NCBI RefSeq assembly: GCF_004151275.2
Contig: NZ_CP130821.1
Location: 1,736,001 to 1,800,000 of the forward strand
Reading direction: 5' to 3'
Source: Flavobacterium dauae
Lineage (GTDB): Bacteria > Bacteroidota > Bacteroidia > Flavobacteriales > Flavobacteriaceae
Length of the DNA stretch: 64,000 nucleotides
Below are positions 25,804 through 35,413 of the stretch, piece after piece. The stretch's first letter is position 1. Every line of letters starts with the position of its first letter. A model generated the notes under the pieces. That model searched no databases. It saw only the letters and a list, made by a program, of their open reading frames with translations, and had not been told where the DNA came from. Both the position numbers and the translations under genes were made by a program.

Positions 25804-25827
25804 AACGAACAAACATATTAATATACA

Positions 25828-27099
25828 ATGACAGCAGATTTGTTACTTGGTCTTCAATGGGGAGATGAAGGAAAAGGAAAAATTGTAGATGTTCTTACCT
25901 CAAAATACGACATTATCGCTCGTTTTCAAGGAGGACCAAATGCAGGACACACTTTGGAATTCGATGGAATTAAACACGTTTTAAGAACAATTCCTTCTGG
26001 AATTTTCCATAAAAATTCAATAAATATCATCGGAAACGGTGTGGTAATGGATCCTGTGGTTTTTCAAAAAGAAATTGAAGGTTTACAAAAATTTGACATT
26101 GATGTTCAATCACGACTTTTAATTTCAAGAAAAGCACATTTAATTTTGCCTACACACCGCTTGTTGGATGCTGCTTCGGAAGCTTCAAAAGGTAAAGCAA
26201 AAATTGGTTCTACTTTAAAAGGTATCGGTCCAACATATATGGATAAAACCGGTAGAAACGGTTTGCGTATTGGCGATATTGAACTGGTAGATTTTAAAGA
26301 GCGATACAATACTTTAGCAGAAAAACACATTGAGATGATTAAGTTCTACAATGTTGATTTACAATATAATTTAGCTGAAATGGAGGCTGAATTTTTCGCT
26401 GCTGTTGAAGAATTAAAAAAATTAACGTTCATTGATTCTGAATTTTATTTGAACCAGGCGTTAAAAGAAGGAAAATCAATTTTGGCCGAAGGTGCACAAG
26501 GATCTTTATTGGATATCGATTTTGGAACTTATCCGTTTGTAACTTCATCTACCACGACTGCTGCCGGTGCTTGTACAGGTTTAGGTATTGCACCAAACAA
26601 AGTAAAAGATGTTTTTGGTATTTTTAAAGCATACACAACCCGCGTTGGTTCTGGCCCTTTCCCTACCGAATTGTTTGATTCTGTTGGTGAAACAATGGCA
26701 AAAGTTGGTAACGAGTTTGGTTCGGTTACAGGTCGTGCGCGTCGTTGTGGCTGGTTAGATTTGGTTGCGTTGAAATATGCAGTTGAAGTAAACGGAGTTA
26801 CTGCTCTTTATATGATGAAAGGCGACGTTTTATCGGGCTTTGACACCTTAAAAGTTTGTACTGCTTATTCTTATAAAGGCGAAGAAATTGATCATTTACC
26901 TTATAATATAGAAGCCGAAAATGTTCAGCCGATTTATGTTGAGAAAAAAGGTTGGAAACAAGATTTAACAGGTTTAACAGCATATAGCGATTTGCCTGCC
27001 GAATTAAAAGAATACATTGAATTTATTGAAGAATACGTTGGCGTACCAATTAAAGTAGTGTCAGTTGGTCCGGATCGTAAACAAACAATAATGAAATAA
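25828..27099 (+). CDS. purA: Adenylosuccinate synthase PurA
   Basis: This 423-residue enzyme joins IMP and aspartate with GTP in AMP synthesis. It shows the N-terminal GDEGKGK (12-18) with catalytic Asp13, GGPNAGHT with His41, the IMP-binding KGIGPTYMDKTGRNGLR region (about 131-147) and TTAAGACTGLGIAP. Length and motifs are standard. It follows the Fur-family gene closely and ends at a strong terminator. Confidence 0.97.
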   Translation: MTADLLLGLQWGDEGKGKIVDVLTSKYDIIARFQGGPNAGHTLEFDGIKHVLRTIPSGIFHKNSINIIGNGVVMDPVVFQKEIEGLQKFDIDVQSRLLISRKAHLILPTHRLLDAASEASKGKAKIGSTLKGIGPTYMDKTGRNGLRIGDIELVDFKERYNTLAEKHIEMIKFYNVDLQYNLAEMEAEFFAAVEELKKLTFIDSEFYLNQALKEGKSILAEGAQGSLLDIDFGTYPFVTSSTTTAAGACTGLGIAPNKVKDVFGIFKAYTTRVGSGPFPTELFDSVGETMAKVGNEFGSVTGRARRCGWLDLVALKYAVEVNGVTALYMMKGDVLSGFDTLKVCTAYSYKGEEIDHLPYNIEAENVQPIYVEKKGWKQDLTGLTAYSDLPAELKEYIEFIEEYVGVPIKVVSVGPDRKQTIMK

Positions 27100-27103
27100 T
27101 ATA

Positions 27104-27129
27104 AAAGCACTCTTTCAGAGTGCTTTTTT
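27104..27129 (+). terminator. Intrinsic terminator after purA
   Basis: AAAGCACTCT (27104-27113) pairs with AGAGTGCTTT (27117-27126) around TTC, followed by T residues. Confidence 0.9.
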
Positions 27130-27177
27130 AATGCTTAAATTCTTCTTAACGCAACGGTTACATCGTTAAAAAATGTG

Positions 27178-27185
27178 TAATTTTG
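27178..27185 (+). promoter_or_regulatory. -7 box of the OstA-like gene
   Basis: TAATTTTG is an exact TAnnTTTG, ending 16 bp before the TTG start at 27202. The position supports that rare start codon. Confidence 0.6.
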
Positions 27186-27201
27186 AAAAAAATTATCTCA
27201 A

Positions 27202-28863
27202 TTGAAAACCTTTTTTTTAAACCTGTTTTTTCTGTTGTTTAGTTGTACTTTTTCGTTTGCACAAACACCCGAATCTAATGGTAAAATCATAAAATTACTA
27301 GCAGCAGATTTCACTGATGTTAATGAATACGAAGTTCCGGGAGCTAAAATCGCAACAGGTAATGTTCAAATACAGCACGACAGTATGTACATTTACTGTA
27401 ACAAAGCTTATTTGTTTGAAAAAGACAACTATGTAAAGTTATTTGGAAACGTAAAGATTATTCAAGACGACACACTTCAAATGACAAGTAAATATGCTGA
27501 ATACAACGGAGTTGACAAAGTTGCTTATGCGTCTGGAAATGTGGTAATGACATCGCCCGATTCGTCTTTAAAATCCGACAAAGTATATTACGACCGCAAC
27601 ACAGGCATTGCCTATTATAACGATTTTGCAACTATTACTAATAAAGAAAACACCTTAAAATCAAAAGCAGGAAAATACTATTCTCGCGAACTGAAATACG
27701 AGTTTAGAACCGAAGTGGTTATTACCAATCCCGAAACGGTCATTAAATCCAATCATTTAGATTATTACGAAGATTCTGGTCACGCTTATCTTTTTGGCCC
27801 ATCAACCATTGACAATAAAGGAAACCACATTTACACCGAAAACGGTTTTTACGATACCCGTTTAAACGAAGGAAAAATGATTCAAAATTCGTTTATCCTT
27901 TATGACAATAAACGCATTGAAGCCGACGAAATGTATTACGACGAAAAAATATCATACGCAAAAGGCATCAACAACGTAAAAGTAACCGATACCATAAATC
28001 ACACAGTAGCCACAAGTCATTTTGCCGAAGTTTTTCGTGCAAACGATTCCATTTATATGACCAAAAAACCTTTAATAGAATATTATACAGATAAAGATAC
28101 CACCTATTTTCACGCAAAAAACCTACAGATAGTCGGGCCGGATAAACAACGGGTAATTAAGGGCTACCCCAACGCTAGAATGTATCGCACACCTGATATG
28201 AGTGGAAAATCAGATTCACTGCATTACGATCAAAAAATTGGTTTGTTACAATTAATTGGAAAACCGGTAGTGTTTAACGGCGAAAGTCAGTTAACCGGTG
28301 ATTTAATCCATTTAATTAACAACGTTACAACCGAAAAATTAGATTCGTTAAAAGTATTAAACAATGCCTTTGTTATCCAAAAAGATACCTTGGGATCGGG
28401 GTATAATCAAGCCAAAGGTATCAATATGTACGGAAAATTCATTGATGACGAAATCAGGCAGATTGATCTGATACAAAACGCCGAAATGATTTATTATGTG
28501 TACGACGATGGTATTTTACAAGGAATTGATAAAGGAATTTGCAGTAAAATTGTTTTGGAGCTGGAAGATAAAAAAATTACCACGGCTACCAGAATGATCA
28601 ATCCCGAAGGAACAACCTATCCGCCCGAAGAATTTCCTGAAAATGCCCGAAAACTGACGGGTTTCAATTGGCGGGGCGATGAACGAATGTACAGTGTTGA
28701 CGAACTCTTTAGCGATGAAGAGCTGCAACACGACGATAAAGCTAAGGAAGAAGCAAAAGAAAACAATAAAACAAATGAAAAACCTATGGAAATTCAAGAC
28801 AAAACACTGAATTTCAAACGAAAAGGCAAAGCTCCAAACGTCATCAAAAACCAAGATGAATAA
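27202..28863 (+). CDS. OstA/LptA-like protein (LPS transport family), TTG start
   Basis: This 553-residue protein has a signal peptide (FFLNLFFLLFSCTFSFAQ) and repeated beta-strand units of the OstA/LptA type (ATGNVQIQHDSMYIYCNKAYLFE; VKLFGNVKIIQDDTLQMTSKYAEY; YASGNVVMTSPDSSLKSDKVYY). LptA-fold proteins bridge lipopolysaccharide from inner to outer membrane; at this length it is the long Bacteroidota version rather than E. coli LptA. The C-terminal 60 residues are charged and low in complexity (DDKAKEEAKENNKTNEK). The start must be TTG: the signal peptide begins there and no nearby in-frame ATG exists. The aminotransferase gene follows after two bases. Confidence 0.85.
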   Translation: MKTFFLNLFFLLFSCTFSFAQTPESNGKIIKLLAADFTDVNEYEVPGAKIATGNVQIQHDSMYIYCNKAYLFEKDNYVKLFGNVKIIQDDTLQMTSKYAEYNGVDKVAYASGNVVMTSPDSSLKSDKVYYDRNTGIAYYNDFATITNKENTLKSKAGKYYSRELKYEFRTEVVITNPETVIKSNHLDYYEDSGHAYLFGPSTIDNKGNHIYTENGFYDTRLNEGKMIQNSFILYDNKRIEADEMYYDEKISYAKGINNVKVTDTINHTVATSHFAEVFRANDSIYMTKKPLIEYYTDKDTTYFHAKNLQIVGPDKQRVIKGYPNARMYRTPDMSGKSDSLHYDQKIGLLQLIGKPVVFNGESQLTGDLIHLINNVTTEKLDSLKVLNNAFVIQKDTLGSGYNQAKGINMYGKFIDDEIRQIDLIQNAEMIYYVYDDGILQGIDKGICSKIVLELEDKKITTATRMINPEGTTYPPEEFPENARKLTGFNWRGDERMYSVDELFSDEELQHDDKAKEEAKENNKTNEKPMEIQDKTLNFKRKGKAPNVIKNQDE

Positions 28864-28865
28864 AA

Positions 28866-30056
28866 ATGAAAGAAGATTTTTTTAAATACCAGGCGCAAAC
28901 CAGCCTGTATCCGTTAGAAGTAGAAATTTCGCACGCAAAGGGAAGTTATATTTATAGCACCGACGGCAAAAAACATCTCGATTTTGTTGCAGGCGTTTCG
29001 GCTTGTACGTTGGGACATCAGCATCCACGCGTTGTAAATGCCATAAAAGAACAATTAGACAAGTATTTGCACGTAATGGTTTATGGCGAATACATTCAAA
29101 AACCGGCTGTAGATTTCTGTAAATTACTAGCACAACACTTACCTGAAACACTAAATAAAACATATTTGGTAAATTCGGGGACCGAAGCTGTTGAAGGGGC
29201 TTTAAAATTAGCAAAACGTGTTACCGGAAGAACACAAATAATCTCTTGTGTAAACGCTTATCACGGCAACACACAAGGATCAATGAGTATTTTAGGAAAC
29301 GAAGATCGCAAACGCGCATTTCGTCCGCTACTGCCAAATGTAGATTTTGTAACATTCAATAACGAAGACGATTTACAATATATCACTACAAAAACAGCAG
29401 CAATTGTATTAGAAACCATTCAAGGCAGTGCCGGATTTGTAACACCCGAAAACGATTATTTGCTAAAAGTACGCAAACGTTGCAACGAAGTAGGTGCATT
29501 GTTAATTTTAGATGAAATTCAACCAGGTTTTGGACGCACCGGGAAATTATTCGGTTTTCAAAATTACAATGTAGTTCCCGATATTTTGGTGATGGGCAAA
29601 GGTATGGGCGGCGGTATGCCTGTTGGTGCTTTTACGGCAAACGAAAAACTGATGGATTTATTGGCACACGATCCCAAATGCGGACATATAACTACTTTTG
29701 GAGGTCATCCGGTGATTGCAGCAGCAAGTTTAGCAACTTTACAAGAATTGTTAGAAACCGATTTAATGGAACAAACGCTGGTAAAAGAACAACTTTTTCG
29801 CAACCTGCTAAAACATCCACTGATAACCGAAATTCACGGAAAAGGATTGATGCTGGCACCAATGACACCATCAAACGAAATAACAAATCAGGTTATTTTA
29901 AAATGTAAAGACAAAGGTTTGGTATTGTTTTGGCTGATGTTTGAAGGAAAAGCCATTAGAATTACCCCACCATTGACTATTTCTGAAGAAGAAATTAAAA
30001 AAGGTTGTGCTATTTTAATAGAAGCTTTAAACGAAGTTCAGGCAGAATTTTGTTAA
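28866..30056 (+). CDS. Class III aminotransferase (acetylornithine/aspartate aminotransferase family)
   Basis: This 396-residue PLP enzyme has NSGTEAVEGALKLAKR (phosphate-binding, about 103-118), DEIQPGFGRTG (216-226) and the Schiff-base Lys245 in LVMGKGMGGGMPVG. The family includes ArgD, and the name often used for Bacteroidota members is aspartate aminotransferase family protein; the substrate is unproven, and there are no arginine genes nearby. It is coupled to the OstA-like gene with only two bases between stop and start, an arrangement that probably reflects a shared transcript rather than a shared pathway. Confidence 0.92.
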   Translation: MKEDFFKYQAQTSLYPLEVEISHAKGSYIYSTDGKKHLDFVAGVSACTLGHQHPRVVNAIKEQLDKYLHVMVYGEYIQKPAVDFCKLLAQHLPETLNKTYLVNSGTEAVEGALKLAKRVTGRTQIISCVNAYHGNTQGSMSILGNEDRKRAFRPLLPNVDFVTFNNEDDLQYITTKTAAIVLETIQGSAGFVTPENDYLLKVRKRCNEVGALLILDEIQPGFGRTGKLFGFQNYNVVPDILVMGKGMGGGMPVGAFTANEKLMDLLAHDPKCGHITTFGGHPVIAAASLATLQELLETDLMEQTLVKEQLFRNLLKHPLITEIHGKGLMLAPMTPSNEITNQVILKCKDKGLVLFWLMFEGKAIRITPPLTISEEEIKKGCAILIEALNEVQAEFC

Positions 30057-30138
30057 TTAAAATGTTTATAAGTATCGTTCAATAACAAACAAAACCGTTT
30101 TAAATTGAACTATATTTAATAATAAAAAATAGTCGATT

Positions 30139-31536
30139 ATGTTTACAAACGACGAGGAAGAATTTTTTAGAATGTCTATTTCAAAATTCGAGAATATGTT
30201 GAAAACAAACAAGATTTGTTTTTTCGATTCAGAAGAATTTGAAAACATTATACTGCATTATCTTGATTCAGGTAAGTTAAACCTTTCTAAAAAGGCTTTA
30301 AAACTGGGGTTAGATCAACACCCTAATTCCATTGGATTAAAATTGGTTCAGGTAGAACTGCTTGTTTTTGAAAACAAACTGGATAAAGCTGAAAAACTGT
30401 TGAACGAATTGCAGGCAATAGACCCAAGAAACGATGAAGTTTATATACAACGTGCCAATATTTTTTCAAAACAAGGCACGCACAACAAAGCAATTGAATG
30501 TTTAAAAATTGCCTTGCAATACACCGAAGATTTTGCTGATGTATATTCTTTACTGGGTATGGAATTTTTGTTTATCGACGAAATTTTCCAGGCAAAAAAT
30601 GCCTTTGTAAAATGTTTAGAACACGATACCGAAGACCAAACCGCTTTGTATAACGTGGTGTATTGTTATGATTTTTTAGATAACCACACCGAAGCTATTG
30701 AGTTTTTAGAAGAATTTATTGACCACAATCCGTATTCAGAAGTTGCCTGGCACCAGCTGGGCAGACAATATTACAGCGTAAAAAACTATCGTAAAGCCAT
30801 TCAATCTTTTGATTTTGCCTGTGTTATCGACGAAAATTTTGTAGGTGCATATATTGAAAAAGGCAAATCGTACGAAAAGCTAAAAATGTTTTCGCAGGCC
30901 ATTACTTGTTATAAAGAAACGTTGCAATTAGAAGATCCGTCGTCTTATGTATATCGCAGAATTGGTTTTTGTTATGAAAGTTTAAAAAATTACGACAAAG
31001 CCTTAAAATACTATTTAAAATCGGTACACGAAGATCCGTTAATGGATAAATCGTGGATTTCTATTGCCGATTTACATCTAAAAAAGAACGATTTTAAAAA
31101 GGCCTTACAATTTGTAAACAAAGCATTGGGCATTGACGAATACAACCATTTATACTGGCGTCGTTTTGCAATCATCAACAAAGATTTACTGTTTTTTGAA
31201 GAAGCCGAATTGGGTTTTAGAAAAGCCATTGAGCACGGTGATACGTTTTTAGATACCTGGTTGTTATGGAGTGATACGCTTTGTTTGTTAAACGATTATC
31301 CACAAGCAATTGAAAAATTACTAAAAGCACGCGGAATGTTTAACGATGAATATGAAATTGAATACCGTTTAACAGGTTTGTATATGTTGACAAATCAAAC
31401 CGAAAAAGCACTATATCATTTAACAAATGCACTGGCATTAAATTATAAAAACCGCACATTGTTACAGGATCTTTTTCCAACAGTTTGGAAAAACGAGATG
31501 GTTCAGCGTTGTATTAATAACTTTAATCAAGAATAG
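30139..31536 (+). CDS. Tetratricopeptide repeat protein, 465 aa
   Basis: This soluble protein has no signal peptide and consists of about ten TPR units across its length (for example PYSEVAWHQLGRQYYSVKNYRKAIQSFDFA and SYVYRRIGFCYESLKNYDKALKYYLKSV). TPR superhelices bind protein partners; the partner is unknown. An acidic N-terminus (MFTNDEEEFF) precedes the repeats. It heads a run with a small hypothetical gene, aroE, a DUF349 gene and an NlpC/P60 gene. The stop codon shares one base with the GTG of the next gene. TATATTTA lies upstream. Confidence 0.9.
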   Translation: MFTNDEEEFFRMSISKFENMLKTNKICFFDSEEFENIILHYLDSGKLNLSKKALKLGLDQHPNSIGLKLVQVELLVFENKLDKAEKLLNELQAIDPRNDEVYIQRANIFSKQGTHNKAIECLKIALQYTEDFADVYSLLGMEFLFIDEIFQAKNAFVKCLEHDTEDQTALYNVVYCYDFLDNHTEAIEFLEEFIDHNPYSEVAWHQLGRQYYSVKNYRKAIQSFDFACVIDENFVGAYIEKGKSYEKLKMFSQAITCYKETLQLEDPSSYVYRRIGFCYESLKNYDKALKYYLKSVHEDPLMDKSWISIADLHLKKNDFKKALQFVNKALGIDEYNHLYWRRFAIINKDLLFFEEAELGFRKAIEHGDTFLDTWLLWSDTLCLLNDYPQAIEKLLKARGMFNDEYEIEYRLTGLYMLTNQTEKALYHLTNALALNYKNRTLLQDLFPTVWKNEMVQRCINNFNQE

Positions 31537-32126
31537 TGATAATTTACAAGTCAAGTCAATGTGAAGTATTAAAAAGCCTACCCGCTTATGGTCCAATGTA
31601 TATTCCTATAAATACAGATGGCGAAGGTTTTTTTTCTGAAGGGTTTGTTGTAAAATTTTATACTAAAGACGGAACTAACTGGGTCGCAAATTTTAAACCA
31701 GGTTGGACAAATTATTATGATGTTTTTGATTATCCAAAACTTAATATTGTAATTATTATAGCTGGAGGTTTTGTTTATGTAATGTCGCCAGAAAATAAAA
31801 AGCCCATTGTTTCTTATGAGTTAGCCGTAGAATATGCGTTAAATCATAACTATGAAAACTTAATATTTTCTGATTCTTCAAAAATTTTTGATTATAATAT
31901 TTTTGAAAATAGTTTGTGGTGCAGTAAGCGATTATCTGTAGATGGTATAAAAGATTTAAAAATTCAAGACAACGTTCTTTTTGGAAAAACATATGATCTT
32001 TGTGACACTGAACAATGGCAAGATTTTTCAATAAATTTGGATACTAAAGAAATTAAGGGAAGATATTTAATTGAGGGTAGTTCATCTACTACATTTAGAA
32101 AAAAATCCTGGTTGAAGTTCTGGTAA
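31536..32126 (+). CDS. Hypothetical protein, 196 aa, GTG start
   Basis: The family is not recognised with confidence. The start is a GTG overlapping the TPR stop by one base (TAGTG). The chain is soluble and aromatic-rich: LPAYGPMYIPINTDGEGFFSEGF, then VANFKPGWTNYYDVFDYP, IIIAGGFVYVMSPENKKPI, and it ends SSSTTFRKKSWLKFW. This looks like a small beta-rich cytoplasmic protein of sporadic occurrence, a pattern seen in immunity-like or accessory proteins, but nothing in the sequence proves such a role. It appears inserted between the TPR gene and aroE. Confidence 0.72.
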   Translation: MIIYKSSQCEVLKSLPAYGPMYIPINTDGEGFFSEGFVVKFYTKDGTNWVANFKPGWTNYYDVFDYPKLNIVIIIAGGFVYVMSPENKKPIVSYELAVEYALNHNYENLIFSDSSKIFDYNIFENSLWCSKRLSVDGIKDLKIQDNVLFGKTYDLCDTEQWQDFSINLDTKEIKGRYLIEGSSSTTFRKKSWLKFW

Positions 32127-32140
32127 AAAATTAATTGTTT

Positions 32141-32860
32141 ATGAACACCTACGGCTTAATCGGAAAAAATATCGACTATTCTTTTTCTCGGAATTATTTT
32201 AATAATAAGTTTAATAACGAGCATATATTAAATTCACAATATATTAATTTTGATATAGATAACTTATCTAAACTAAACAATATATTTAAGCAAAACAACA
32301 AAGGATATAACGTTACCATTCCGTATAAAAAAGAGATCATTCCGTATTTAGATGCATTAGATATTCATTCAAAAAAAATAGGTGCTGTTAATACCATTCA
32401 AATTAAAAACGGGCAAAAAATCGGTTTTAATACCGATTGGATTGGCTTTAAAAAATCGTTAGAACCTTTATTAAAAACCCATCACACCCAAGCATTAATT
32501 TTAGGAACAGGCGGATCAAGCAAAGCCGTTGCGTATGCGTTAAAGCAATTGCAAATTACCTACAAAACGGTATCGCGTACTAAGGGCGATTTTGTGTATA
32601 ACCAACTCAATCAAAAAATACTTTCTGAATATCTTTTAATCATTAATTGTACGCCTTTGGGAACTTTCCCTGTGGTTGATGTCGCACCCGAAATTCCATA
32701 TAATTTTATCACAAAAAATCATTTGGCATACGATTTAATTTACAATCCGGCAGAAACACTCTTTTTAAAAAATTGCAGAGAAAAAGGTGCTGTTTCCAAA
32801 AATGGTTTGGAAATGCTGGAAATTCAGGCAGAAGAATCGTGGAAACTATGGAACCGTTAG
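32141..32860 (+). CDS. aroE: Shikimate dehydrogenase AroE
   Basis: This 239-residue NADP-dependent enzyme reduces 3-dehydroshikimate in aromatic amino-acid synthesis. It shows the shikimate-binding SFSRNYF (14-20), NVTIPYKK with catalytic Lys63, NTD with Asp99, the nucleotide-binding GTGGSSKAVAYAL (122-134) and the terminal GLEMLEIQAEESWKLW. It is a little shorter than E. coli AroE, as usual in Bacteroidota. The ATG at 32141 is preferred to a TTG two codons earlier. It lies 14 bp after the hypothetical gene. Confidence 0.93.
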   Translation: MNTYGLIGKNIDYSFSRNYFNNKFNNEHILNSQYINFDIDNLSKLNNIFKQNNKGYNVTIPYKKEIIPYLDALDIHSKKIGAVNTIQIKNGQKIGFNTDWIGFKKSLEPLLKTHHTQALILGTGGSSKAVAYALKQLQITYKTVSRTKGDFVYNQLNQKILSEYLLIINCTPLGTFPVVDVAPEIPYNFITKNHLAYDLIYNPAETLFLKNCREKGAVSKNGLEMLEIQAEESWKLWNR

Positions 32861-32945
32861 TCATAATTTTAAAAAAAATATTTGTTGACTTTCAATTAAT
32901 TATTTATCTTTCAAGAATAATTTGTATAACTTAAACATTAAACCG

Positions 32946-34820
32946 ATGTTAGAAGAAAAGAATGATAACCTGCCACAAGCAGATGGATTAACTACCAAAA
33001 ACAATACAGATACAATTGTTGACGCAATAAATTCAACAAACGCTGAAGAAAACGAAACATCATCTATCAATGAAAACCAAGAGATTCCGTTGTTAAATTA
33101 CGACGAATTATCGTTAGATGAGTTGAACTCAGAATTGAACAATTTAATTAAAAACGAAAAAATAACTGCGATTCGCGAACACATTGAAAACATCAAACGC
33201 AGTTTTTTAACTAAATATAACGAGTTTATCGATGAGAAAAAGGAGGCTTTTTTAGAAGAAAATCCGGATGCTTTTTCATCTGATTTTCAATACGACCTTC
33301 CTGCAAAAAATCTTTTTGATTCCCTTTATCACACTTATAAAGAGCAAAAAAACGCACATTTTAAATCGATTCAGGATCAATTAAAGAAAAATTTAGCCGA
33401 ACGCAATCAAATCATTGACGAATTAAAAGATTTGGTTGAAAATACCGATAATTTCAATGCTGCTTTAAAGGATATTCAACAATTGCGTGAACGCTGGAAA
33501 ACTGCTGGTGCCATACCCAAAGATAATTACAACCACGTATGGAATAATTTTCATTTTCATTTAGAACGTTTTTACGATCAGTTGCATTTAGACCGTGAGG
33601 CACGTGATTTAGATTTTAAAAACAATCTGGAACAAAAGCAAAAAATTGTTGAACGTGCTACCGAACTGCTTAGCGAAACAGATATTCGTAAAGCGTTCAG
33701 AGAACTACAGGTATTACACCGCATCTGGAAAGAAGAAATTGGTCCGGTTGCCAAAGAACATCGCGAAGAAATTTGGCAAAATTTTAGCAATGTTACCAAA
33801 CAATTACACGAAAAACGGGAGGCCTTACAAAATGAAATCCGTGAAAAAGAAGAAAAAAATCTTCATAAAAAGAATGAGCTAATTTCAAACATTAATCAAA
33901 TTTCATCTAAAGAATTCACCTCTCACAACGATTGGCAAAATGCTATTAAACAAATTGAAGAATTAAGAACCGCTTTTTTTGGCACAGGCAGAGTTCCGGC
34001 TGAACAAAACGAAGAAACGTGGACAGCTTTTAAAAACGCTACAAGAAATTTTAATGTTTCTAAAAATAATTTTTATAAAGACATTAAAAAAGAACAACAA
34101 GATAATTTACAAAAGAAACAAGATTTGGTCAATCAGGCAAAAGCGTTATGCGAAAGCAACGATTTTGATTCGGTTACACCTGCAATGAAAAAAATTCAAG
34201 AAGACTGGAAACACATTGGTCATGTGCCTCGAAAATTTTCGGATAGTTTGTGGAAAGAATTTAAACAAATCTGCAACTCTTATTTTGACCGTTTGCATAC
34301 CGAACGAAACAAAGAAATTGAAGCAGAAATGCAAAATTTCGACAAAAAGAAGGAATATCTTGAAAGTTTAAAGGATTTTGAGTTAACAGGCGATCACAAA
34401 ACCGATTTAGATGCCATTAAAGTTCATATTGAAAACTGGAAAAACATTGGTATTGTTCCGCAAACACGTCGTCACATCGAAGGTAAATTCAATAAAATTT
34501 TAGACGCTTTGTTTGATAAATTAAGTATGTCTAAAAAGGATGCTGAACTGGTAAAATTTCATAATAAAATAGAACATTTAATTGAAAACAATGACAGCCG
34601 TCGTTTACATAATGAATCGGTTTTTGTGCATAGAAAAATTGATGAAATTCAATCCGAAATTTTTCAGTTAGAAAACAATGTTCAGTTTATTTCTAATGCG
34701 AAAGCCGATAACCCGTTGGTAAAAGAAATCAACAAAAACATTGACCGCCACAAAGACGAATTAAAATTGTGGAAAGAAAAACTAATGCAATTAAAAAACA
34801 TCAATAAAAATGATGCGTAA
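32946..34820 (+). CDS. DUF349 repeat protein, 624 aa
   Basis: The N-terminal 50 residues are acidic and disordered. They are followed by about five DUF349 units, each with a W-x6-P-x8-W/F pattern (RERWKTAGAIPKDNYNHVW; LHRIWKEEIGPVAKEHREEIW; ELRTAFFGTGRVPAEQNEETW; IQEDWKHIGHVPRKFSDSLW; HIENWKNIGIVPQTRRHIE). The predicted structure is almost all helical, with a C-terminal coiled coil. DUF349 proteins are soluble, with no established biochemical activity. I chose the ATG at 32946 over a TTG eight codons upstream. The end overlaps the NlpC/P60 gene by 11 bases. Confidence 0.88.
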   Translation: MLEEKNDNLPQADGLTTKNNTDTIVDAINSTNAEENETSSINENQEIPLLNYDELSLDELNSELNNLIKNEKITAIREHIENIKRSFLTKYNEFIDEKKEAFLEENPDAFSSDFQYDLPAKNLFDSLYHTYKEQKNAHFKSIQDQLKKNLAERNQIIDELKDLVENTDNFNAALKDIQQLRERWKTAGAIPKDNYNHVWNNFHFHLERFYDQLHLDREARDLDFKNNLEQKQKIVERATELLSETDIRKAFRELQVLHRIWKEEIGPVAKEHREEIWQNFSNVTKQLHEKREALQNEIREKEEKNLHKKNELISNINQISSKEFTSHNDWQNAIKQIEELRTAFFGTGRVPAEQNEETWTAFKNATRNFNVSKNNFYKDIKKEQQDNLQKKQDLVNQAKALCESNDFDSVTPAMKKIQEDWKHIGHVPRKFSDSLWKEFKQICNSYFDRLHTERNKEIEAEMQNFDKKKEYLESLKDFELTGDHKTDLDAIKVHIENWKNIGIVPQTRRHIEGKFNKILDALFDKLSMSKKDAELVKFHNKIEHLIENNDSRRLHNESVFVHRKIDEIQSEIFQLENNVQFISNAKADNPLVKEINKNIDRHKDELKLWKEKLMQLKNINKNDA

Positions 34821-35409
34821 CATACAAAACCGGAAATTTCCGGTTTTTTTCATTTCAAAATCAATAACCGTTTGTTTTGCGTTATTTCTGCTAATTGGTT
34901 GTAAATCAAAAACCGATTGGCGTGATAATTACAATAAAAACAAAACATCAAAATCTACCGTTTCTAAAAAAATAACTGATAAACCAAGGGATTTAGCCGG
35001 AATTAGTGAGTTACTTGATGTAAACGAAAAAGATTTAAAAAACAAAGCTTTATACCATTTTATTATTGACTGGTACGGTACGCCTTATAAATTTGGTGGC
35101 ACTACAGAAAAAGGTATAGATTGTTCTGGGTTTGCAAATATTTTGTATAAAGAAATTTATAATATTCAATTGCCCAGAACATCAAAAGATATTGCCAATA
35201 ATGTAAAACGGAAATTTACAAAAAATTTAGAAGAAGGCGATTTGGTGTTTTTTTCATTCGGAAAAAGCGGCACGGTAAATCACGTGGGAGTTTATTTACA
35301 CAATAATAAATTTGTACACGCATCTACATCAAAAGGCGTAATTATTTCTAATTTATCCGAGCCTTATTATGGAGATTATCTGATAAAATGCGGTTCTTAT
35401 AAAAATTAA
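34810..35409 (+). CDS. C40 family (NlpC/P60) peptidoglycan peptidase lipoprotein
   Basis: This 199-residue protein has a lipoprotein signal with a long basic n-region (SITVCFALFLLIGC). The C-terminal NlpC/P60 domain carries the catalytic Cys in GIDCSGFANILYKE, the His in VNHVGVYL and a third polar residue in KFVHASTSKGV. Such enzymes cut between D-Glu and diaminopimelate in cell-wall peptides, acting in the periplasm or at the outer-membrane inner face. It overlaps the DUF349 gene, so the two are co-translated. A second ATG one codon later is equally possible. Confidence 0.92.
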   Translation: MMRNIQNRKFPVFFISKSITVCFALFLLIGCKSKTDWRDNYNKNKTSKSTVSKKITDKPRDLAGISELLDVNEKDLKNKALYHFIIDWYGTPYKFGGTTEKGIDCSGFANILYKEIYNIQLPRTSKDIANNVKRKFTKNLEEGDLVFFSFGKSGTVNHVGVYLHNNKFVHASTSKGVIISNLSEPYYGDYLIKCGSYKN

Positions 35410-35413
35410 AAAA

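Noticed and set aside
28516..28854. 112-codon reverse frame inside the OstA-like gene
   Set aside because: Phe/Val-rich shadow of a well-supported gene on the other strand, with no promoter or homology.
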